DNA of 6,000 bases from Candidatus Colwelliibacteriota bacterium (lineage in GTDB: Bacteria; Patescibacteriota; Minisyncoccia; UBA6257; Colwellbacteraceae): positions 1 to 6,000 of the forward strand of contig JACOTQ010000070.1 of assembly GCA_016178255.1 (NCBI GenBank), in the 5' to 3' direction. The translations under genes were made by a program, and so were the position numbers. Below are positions 1 to 4,647 of this stretch, piece after piece (the first letter of the stretch is position 1; the number at the start of each line of letters is the position of its first letter). A model generated the notes under the pieces. It was not told the origin of the DNA and made no database searches. It worked only from the letters and a program-made list of their open reading frames with translations.

Positions 1-1182
1 AGACGTGGCCATACCTCTGTCTATCAAGGTGATTTCACTGAAAAGAAAATGATTACCTTCGGTGGCTACGACGGCACCAATCACTACAATGATGTCTGGA
101 AACTTGATATTACTACCCCCGGAAGTGAAACTTGGACCCAAGTTACCCCATTAGGCACAGCTCCTCTCGCTCGCCGCAGTCACAGCGCCATCTATGACCC
201 CGTGAATCAAAGGATGATTATCCAAGCGGGGAGAGGCACTCTCACTCCAGTAAACTTCATGAGCGATTTCTGGCAGCTTACGCTTCCAACAAGCACTTCT
301 TCCTGGACTTGGACTCAAGTTATCCCAGACGTCTATCTTCGCGGTAGCGTACCGGTCACGGGACTAACCGTTGGGACGAGTTATCACTGGCAAGCTTGGG
401 CGACAGGAACAAGCTCCGGAGACAGCGCGAAGACTGCCTATGGGGGAAACGGGGACGCGCCACCGGCTGGGGTGGATTTTACTGTTTCTCTCCCGCCTCC
501 TACAATAACTGCCATCAATCCCAATGAAGGCGGCAACAATGCGCCGGTTTCCATTACTTCTGTCGCGGGTACGAACTTTGTTTCTACTCCTACGATGACC
601 ACAGTGAAGCTTATAAAGAGCGGCAATCCGGACATCCCCTGCGCCGGTTTTACGTTCATCAGTTCCACGGCTCTCTCTGATGGCATCTGTGATATTACAA
701 GCGCTCTCATCGGAGCCTGGAACGTAATAGTTACTAACCCAGACGCGCAAACAAGCACACTAACTGGAGGATTCACAATCTATTTCGCGGTAACAGGTTC
801 CCTTATATCCAGCACTTTCGACACAGGTTACACGAGTGGAGTTTCTTTTAACTCTATAATGTGGAGGGGCAATCCGGGGACTGGCGGGAGCGTTAAATTC
901 CAGCTGGGAAGTTCAAATTGTCCTAACGGTGCCACTAATCCTCCGGATTGCTTGACCGGTTCCTGGTCAGACCCATCATCTTACCTTGGCCCGAATGGCA
1001 CGCCCAATAGTTTCTATTCTTCTACTACGGATATAGGCATAGGCGAGCCGTTGCCTATCGTAACCGCCCACCACAAAAACAAAAGATATTATCGCTATAA
1101 GGTTTATTTAGATTTCAAAGAGAAAATACCTGGAGACACAAAACCAGTCGTTGATGAGGTGATAGTTAACTGGAGCCTGTAG
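1..1182 (+). CDS. Large secreted kelch / Fn3-like / IPT surface protein, 3' part only
   Basis: The reading frame is open from base 1, so the beginning of the gene is missing; the first Met codon, at 49, lies inside a kelch blade and is not the start. The visible 393 residues hold, in order: two kelch-type propeller blades (residues ~1-45, with R-x-x-H, 'FGGYDG' and 'NDVWKLD'; ~46-107, with 'RRSHSAIYD' and 'SDFWQL'); the second half of a fibronectin III-like domain (~115-162, 'GLTVGTSYHW', 'YGGN', 'DFTV'); an IPT/TIG immunoglobulin-like domain (~164-261, 'ITAINPNEGG', 'GTNF', 'WNVIVTNPD'); and a C-terminal sandwich-like domain (~262-393, 'STFDTG', 'NSIMWRG', 'RYYRYKVYLDF', ending 'VDEVIVNWS'). 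I recognise that last domain from Parcubacteria surface and pilin-like proteins, but know no assigned function. There is no membrane anchor or sorting signal at the C-terminus. An extracellular adhesive or structural role is inferred from domain types; no catalytic residues are seen. Confidence 0.85.
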   Translation, partial: RRGHTSVYQGDFTEKKMITFGGYDGTNHYNDVWKLDITTPGSETWTQVTPLGTAPLARRSHSAIYDPVNQRMIIQAGRGTLTPVNFMSDFWQLTLPTSTSSWTWTQVIPDVYLRGSVPVTGLTVGTSYHWQAWATGTSSGDSAKTAYGGNGDAPPAGVDFTVSLPPPTITAINPNEGGNNAPVSITSVAGTNFVSTPTMTTVKLIKSGNPDIPCAGFTFISSTALSDGICDITSALIGAWNVIVTNPDAQTSTLTGGFTIYFAVTGSLISSTFDTGYTSGVSFNSIMWRGNPGTGGSVKFQLGSSNCPNGATNPPDCLTGSWSDPSSYLGPNGTPNSFYSSTTDIGIGEPLPIVTAHHKNKRYYRYKVYLDFKEKIPGDTKPVVDEVIVNWSL

Positions 1183-1217
1183 AATTTTACGGAGTAGATA
1201 ATTAAAAAACCACTTTG

Positions 1218-1233
1218 TGTTAAAATATATTAT
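1218..1233 (+). promoter_or_regulatory. Extended -10 promoter for the prepilin gene, probably leaderless
   Basis: TG at 1218-1219, one base, then TAAAAT at 1221-1226 form an extended -10 element. No good -35 box is found 16-18 bases upstream, which fits an extended -10 promoter. Transcription normally begins about 7-8 bases after a -10 box, here at 1233-1234, which is the A of the start codon, so the message would have essentially no leader. No Shine-Dalgarno sequence lies before the ATG. This is a sequence match only. Confidence 0.5.
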
Positions 1234-1677
1234 ATGAGGAGCAATAAAGGCGCAGTAACACTTCCGGTTATTCTTCTTATTTCAGGGATAGTCATGGAAA
1301 TCGCGATAGCCGGAGTTGTTGTCGCGGCTGTTATCTCAAACACGATTTTTAATTCGAGGCTTGCCGCGGAAGCCCTGGTCGCGGCGCGCGCCGGTGCGCA
1401 AGACGCAATTATGAAAGTTGTCAGGAATAAGAATTTTTCCGCGGCTGGGGCTGGATACAACCTTCCGAATATAGGAGATAGGGCATCAGCCCAGGTAGTT
1501 GTTTGCAAAGATCTTACGACATCTACTGTGCTCTGCGATACCTCTTCGCCGGGCTTGGATGAAATCACCTCAACCGGTTCCGCTTTAACCAGGAAAAAGA
1601 AAATGCGGGCGATTATAGGGGTGGACTCAATATCAGGGAAAGTAAATGTAGTTTCTTTTAAGGAGGTCCCTCTCTAA
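1234..1677 (+). CDS. Type IV prepilin-like membrane protein (PilX/GspK-like, no Glu5)
   Basis: The 147-residue protein begins with a very short basic leader (M-R-S-N-K-G) followed by a hydrophobic segment of about 28 residues (7-35). This is the layout of a class III (type IV pilin) signal, with likely prepilin peptidase cleavage after Gly6. The residue at +5 of the mature protein is Pro11, not the Glu of most pilins; a lone acidic residue, Glu22, sits deeper in the helix. The following 'AEALVAARAGAQDAIMK' helix (45-61) resembles PilX-type minor pilins of Patescibacteria. Two cysteines, Cys91 and Cys101, could form a disulfide loop in the small C-terminal domain. It lies directly upstream of, and in the same frame as, the GspL-like gene, so a joint role in pilus or pseudopilus assembly is inferred. 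The ATG at 1234 is supported by the -10 box just upstream. It could instead be a membrane protein that merely resembles pilins. Confidence 0.75.
   Translation: MRSNKGAVTLPVILLISGIVMEIAIAGVVVAAVISNTIFNSRLAAEALVAARAGAQDAIMKVVRNKNFSAAGAGYNLPNIGDRASAQVVVCKDLTTSTVLCDTSSPGLDEITSTGSALTRKKKMRAIIGVDSISGKVNVVSFKEVPL
1660..1667 (+). promoter_or_regulatory. Strong Shine-Dalgarno at unusual distance from the next start
   Basis: AAGGAGGT is a near-perfect match to the anti-Shine-Dalgarno of 16S rRNA, but it ends 16 bases before the ATG at 1684, roughly twice the usual spacing. It lies within the last codons of the prepilin gene (Lys-Glu-Val). No earlier start is possible for the downstream gene because the TAA at 1675-1677 is in the same frame. 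It may still act weakly, may aid re-initiation, or may be only coding sequence. Confidence 0.45.
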
Positions 1678-1683
1678 AATAAA

Positions 1684-3522
1684 ATGAATTTCAAAGCAAA
1701 GCTCAAAAGCTTCATTAGGCTGTTAACCCCGACTCTTCCTATAGGCGGACTTCAAATTACAGATTCAATGCTCTGTTTCCTTGATGTGAACGGCGACAAA
1801 ATTAAGTCGGCTTCAGTCAGACTTGCGCCTGGAATGGTTGAATCGGGAAAGATAAAGAGCGGCCAAAGGCAACAATTCGTATCAGCGTTGAAGTCTCTCC
1901 ATTCACAAATTTCCGCCGACCCAAAGAAGACCATCGATGTGATTCTTTCTGTTCCGTCTGGCAGCGTCTATATTCAGCCTTTTAGCGTGTCACGGTTTGC
2001 CGAAAACAACCTTCGGGAAGCTGCCGACCTTAACATGAGAATGATATCGCCCAACCAAATAACTGATTCTTACTACGGCTGGCAAAAGATAGGAGAAAGT
2101 GACGAAGGTGGTGGGCGGATAGAACTGCTTGGGGCGTTTGCTCAAATCGCTCCGCTTGATGAAATTATGCTTTCTTTAAGGGAAGCGGGATTTGGAGTCG
2201 CAGCGGTTGAATTTTCAAGTTTGAGTCTCGCTAGAGCCATAAATGACAAGAGAGTTGTTTTAAAAGATACGCCATATCTTGCCATTGAGATTAACTCTGA
2301 CGGTCTGGATTTTATGGTTTTAAGGGAAGGCAACCTTCAGTTCGATTATTTTCATCCTTGGAAACTGGTTCAGTCTGATGGCAGAGATATCCCCGTTGCA
2401 AGCCTAATAGCGGCAATAGAGACGGAGACGGAGAAAATCTTTAATTTCTACTCGGGTCGTTGGGGCGGTCAGATAAGGAATATGTTAATTGTAACATCGT
2501 TTGGGGGCGTCGAATTGAAAGAGTCCATACAAATTAGGTTCCCGGACACCGATGTGGAAGTTTTTAACCCGGAAGAATTGAAGTCAGTAAGAGGAGCCGC
2601 GATAAGAGGCGTGATTCCCAGGTCGGAAGATGTAGATATGAGTTTGACAAGCGAGACGGCGGCGAAGATTTTTGAACAAGACCAAATTCTTCATTTTATC
2701 TCGATTTGGAGGAATATTCTTCTAACGGTGTCGGTTTTCATGCTTTCTGTATATGTCGTAACCGACATTTATCTACAACGTTTAGTCGTGGAGATTACAA
2801 AGCATGCCGAGGCGGCTCCAATCGGGTCAGAGAGTACTGAATTTATGACATTGAAAGGAAAGGCGCAGGAATTCAACAGATTAGTTGAATTTGTGCGTGT
2901 CGCGAAAGACTCTGGCCATAATTTATATCCTTTCCTGCGCGAGCTTATTAATTTATCCGGCGTGAGAATTTCTTTTGAAAGGATATATTTCCAGTCAGTT
3001 GAACAACCGGTTACGGTAACTGGCGCGGCTACGAGCGAAGACGCGGTCCTGGAGTTCAAAAACAAGTTAAGTTCTTTATCGCAGATTGCCGATGTTAATC
3101 TGCCCCTGTCCAGTATTACTACCAGACCCGATGGCCGACTTGCTTTCACTACGACTTTTATAATCAAAAGTTTTGATTTTCAATCGGAAAACGTTCAGGC
3201 GGTTCCAGCGGATGAGCAAGGGAATCAGAATATCGGGGAAAAAACATTGAGTGAGAAGCTTGAAATAGTAAGCAGAGAGATAAAGTTGGTTAAGCCTGTT
3301 GCCAAAGGGGAGCTGCTTGTGTTTAAGAAGATAAATTTTAAGTCGAAATCAGAGCAGGTTGTTGTTGAAGTTTCGGCGTTGGATAGAGAAACGATTTTCC
3401 TTTTCGAAGATAAGCTTGCCGTGTCTCCCAGCTTTTCACAAGTAGAAATACCGTCTGATAGCTTATCTGATTCAGCCGATGGGAGGGTTAATTTTATGCT
3501 TAAGTTCTTTGTTAGGCTCTAA
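1684..3522 (+). CDS. GspL-like fusion: PilM-like actin fold, one TM helix, two PilN-like domains
   Basis: The 612-residue protein combines what are usually separate pilus-assembly proteins. Residues ~20-315 look like the cytoplasmic actin-like PilM domain ('GGLQITDS' near the start, 'DVILSVPSGSVYIQPF' at 85-100, a second phosphate-type loop around 199-215). A single hydrophobic helix follows at ~344-363, then a helical linker (~365-410). Two related extracytoplasmic domains, ~441-497 and ~557-612, resemble the PilN/GspL ferredoxin-like fold. In type II secretion GspL has the same order: actin-like domain, membrane helix, ferredoxin-like domain; in type IV pili these are PilM and PilN. The canonical D-x-G nucleotide motifs of PilM appear replaced: 'GGLQITDS' where 'GIDIGSSS' is usual, and 'AIEINSDGLD' where 'vDIGa-T' is usual. 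ATP binding may therefore be lost, as in GspL. The upstream prepilin-like gene supports a role in the assembly platform. The start at 1684 is fixed by the in-frame stop at 1675. Family placement is by recognition, not by search. Confidence 0.75.
   Translation: MNFKAKLKSFIRLLTPTLPIGGLQITDSMLCFLDVNGDKIKSASVRLAPGMVESGKIKSGQRQQFVSALKSLHSQISADPKKTIDVILSVPSGSVYIQPFSVSRFAENNLREAADLNMRMISPNQITDSYYGWQKIGESDEGGGRIELLGAFAQIAPLDEIMLSLREAGFGVAAVEFSSLSLARAINDKRVVLKDTPYLAIEINSDGLDFMVLREGNLQFDYFHPWKLVQSDGRDIPVASLIAAIETETEKIFNFYSGRWGGQIRNMLIVTSFGGVELKESIQIRFPDTDVEVFNPEELKSVRGAAIRGVIPRSEDVDMSLTSETAAKIFEQDQILHFISIWRNILLTVSVFMLSVYVVTDIYLQRLVVEITKHAEAAPIGSESTEFMTLKGKAQEFNRLVEFVRVAKDSGHNLYPFLRELINLSGVRISFERIYFQSVEQPVTVTGAATSEDAVLEFKNKLSSLSQIADVNLPLSSITTRPDGRLAFTTTFIIKSFDFQSENVQAVPADEQGNQNIGEKTLSEKLEIVSREIKLVKPVAKGELLVFKKINFKSKSEQVVVEVSALDRETIFLFEDKLAVSPSFSQVEIPSDSLSDSADGRVNFMLKFFVRL
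3004..3519 (+). repeat. Two diverged copies of a PilN-like domain in one protein
   Basis: The copies occupy roughly 3004-3174 (residues 441-497) and 3352-3519 (557-612). They share an order of elements: a beta strand ('PVTVTG' against 'QVVVEV'), a helix with a Lys-Leu end ('VLEFKNKL' against 'IFLFEDKL'), a short loop and strand ('IADVNLPLSSI' against 'FSQVEIPSDSL'), then 'PDGRLAFTTTFIIKS' against 'ADGRVNFMLKFFVRL'. The similarity is clear at protein level but not at DNA level, so the duplication is old. The second copy ends the protein. Confidence 0.7.
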
Positions 3523-3534
3523 TACCGCATTTAT

Positions 3535-4074
3535 TTAACTTAAACCGGCTAATTTGGACACTTCTTCAAATACTTTGTTAAAGGCCGCAGATTCAACTTT
3601 CCCGATTTTTTTCAAGACGAAGCTTCCGGCTTTTTGCCTTAGTCCGTTTTTATCGCTTCTCACGCCGATGCGCAACCGGGAAAAATCATTTGAGCCGAGC
3701 TGTCTAATTATCGATTCGACCCCATTATGGCCTGCTGATTTTTTTCCGATAGAGAGTTTATAACCACCAAGGCTTATATCGGAGTCGTCATGGGCAACGA
3801 GTATTTCGTTCTGCTTAACCTTGAAGCGCTTAAGCGCCGAGGTTACTGCCGCTCCAGAATTGTTCATAAATGTTGCCGGTTTTACGAGGATAACATTTGC
3901 GGTCTTTGAGTACTCGAAATCTTTGCTTACTGAAAGCTTTAATTTTGGGCTTCCTAACGTCGAGGCAAGATAGTCTATATATAGATACCCCGCGTTATGG
4001 TACGAGTTTTCATAGGCTTTCCCGGGGTTGCCGAGGCCGATGATTATTTTGTAACTTTTAGAACTTGCGGCCAT
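3535..4074 (-). CDS. pth: Peptidyl-tRNA hydrolase
   Basis: Pth cleaves the ester bond of peptidyl-tRNAs that fall off ribosomes and so recycles tRNA in the cytoplasm. At 179 residues the protein is slightly shorter than typical bacterial Pth (about 190). It shows the family signatures: 'GLGNPG' (13-18), 'YHNAG' with the catalytic His26 and Asn27, 'KPATFMNNSG' with Asn71, 'AHDDSDI' with Asp96, 'GHNG' with His116 and Asn117, and 'FSRLRIGV'. All expected active-site residues are present. Differences are Tyr25 where Arg is usual before HN, and loss of the usual Gly-Arg-Pro after 'RIGV' (here 'RSDKNG'). It converges with the GspL-like gene, 12 bases apart, and diverges from lepB across 17 bases. 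The ATG at 4074 lies 6 bases after a good -10 box, with no Shine-Dalgarno, so a leaderless message is likely. Confidence 0.95.
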   Translation of the reverse strand: MAASSKSYKIIIGLGNPGKAYENSYHNAGYLYIDYLASTLGSPKLKLSVSKDFEYSKTANVILVKPATFMNNSGAAVTSALKRFKVKQNEILVAHDDSDISLGGYKLSIGKKSAGHNGVESIIRQLGSNDFSRLRIGVRSDKNGLRQKAGSFVLKKIGKVESAAFNKVFEEVSKLAGLS

Positions 4075-4085
4075 GACTCTATTGT
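4058..4085 (+). promoter_or_regulatory. Promoter of lepB-hisS, overlapping the pth promoter
   Basis: On the plus strand TATTGT (4080-4085) can serve as a -10 box, with a weak TTAGAA -35 box (4058-4063) 16 bases upstream. The predicted start, 7 bases after the -10 box, is 4092, the A of the lepB ATG. TATTAG at 4085-4090 is an alternative -10 box and would place the start inside the gene, near a second Met codon at 4101. The match is weaker than that of the opposing pth promoter. The -10 box shares five bases with the pth -10 box. Confidence 0.4.
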
Positions 4086-4109
4086 ATTAGAATGCCCGCA
4101 ATGAAACAA
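4081..4109 (-). promoter_or_regulatory. Promoter of pth, overlapping the lepB promoter
   Basis: On the minus strand a TTGTTT -35 box (4109-4104), a 17-base spacer and a TACAAT -10 box (4086-4081) form a good housekeeping sigma factor promoter. Six bases then separate the -10 box from the pth start codon, so the expected transcription start is at 4074, the A of the ATG. The -35 box lies inside the lepB coding region. Confidence 0.6.
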
Positions 4110-4643
4110 TTTCTCTTGCCATTTTGGGAAGTTTTGGAAACCTTAGCCGTATCGCTTATATCGATATTCCTTATATACCATTTTCTGGCCCAACCGTTCG
4201 TGGTTCAAGGCGCGAGTATGGAACCGAACTTTTCAGATGACGATTACATTCTAATAGATGAAATAACCTATCGGTTTCGGGAACCTTTGAGAGGCGAGGT
4301 CATAGTTTTCAGAAATCCAAGAAACGAGTCAGAATTTTACATAAAAAGAATAGTAGGGTTGCCGGGGGAAGAAGTTGTCATTGGGCCTAAAAAGGTTACT
4401 ATTGACGGCAAGGTGCTGGATGAGAATTATCTGGAGTTTACTTCCGATTCCGCCGGGGAGCATGTTTTTTCATTGCATGCCGGCGAATATTTCGTGATGG
4501 GCGATAATCGTCCTCAAAGTTTCGATTCCAGAAGCTGGGGGCCGCTTAAGGCCAATGAGATAATAGGCTCTGTGCGTTTAAGATTCTGGCCATTGACCAA
4601 AGTCCAGCTTTTCAGCCTTCCCGCAGAAATGACTATTTCCTAA
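4092..4643 (+). CDS. lepB: Signal peptidase I
   Basis: Type I signal peptidase removes signal peptides from exported proteins at the outer face of the cytoplasmic membrane. The 183-residue protein has a single N-terminal membrane helix (about residues 14-33), then 'VVQGASMEPNF' with catalytic Ser42, 'GEVIVFRNP' (68-76), 'YIKRIVGLPGE' with catalytic base Lys85, and box E 'GDNRPQSFDSRSWG' (137-150). The Ser/Lys dyad and all conserved boxes are present and the length suits the short Gram-positive type. Two starts are possible, the ATG at 4092 and one at 4101 (Met4); the first is kept because it fits the predicted transcription start. There is no Shine-Dalgarno sequence. hisS begins 4 bases downstream, so the two are probably one transcript. 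None of its 10 Arg codons is AGG, unlike hisS. Confidence 0.95.
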   Translation: MPAMKQFLLPFWEVLETLAVSLISIFLIYHFLAQPFVVQGASMEPNFSDDDYILIDEITYRFREPLRGEVIVFRNPRNESEFYIKRIVGLPGEEVVIGPKKVTIDGKVLDENYLEFTSDSAGEHVFSLHAGEYFVMGDNRPQSFDSRSWGPLKANEIIGSVRLRFWPLTKVQLFSLPAEMTIS

Positions 4644-4647
4644 TAAA

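Noticed and set aside
364..776. Two overlapping minus-strand open frames (128 and 112 codons) within the surface-protein gene
   Set aside because: They lie wholly inside a frame with clear IPT and Fn3-like motifs. Their translations are low-complexity with many Arg and Cys and no recognisable domain, as expected from antisense of a Ser/Thr/Gly-rich gene.
1144..1173. Inverted repeat CCAGT...ACTGG near the end of the surface-protein gene
   Set aside because: Five pairs with a 20-base loop inside coding sequence and no T tract; well within chance.
1230..1568. Minus-strand open frame of 112 codons opposite the prepilin gene
   Set aside because: It mirrors the Ala/Val-rich helix of the sense gene, has no family signature and has no start signal.
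1663..1672. GAGG-TC-CCTC hairpin over the Shine-Dalgarno at 1660-1667
   Set aside because: A two-base loop cannot form a stable stem of four pairs; not a believable regulatory structure.
3523..3534. A terminator between the converging platform gene and pth
   Set aside because: Only 12 bases separate the two stop codons, and neither they nor the flanking gene ends show a GC-rich stem followed by a T run.
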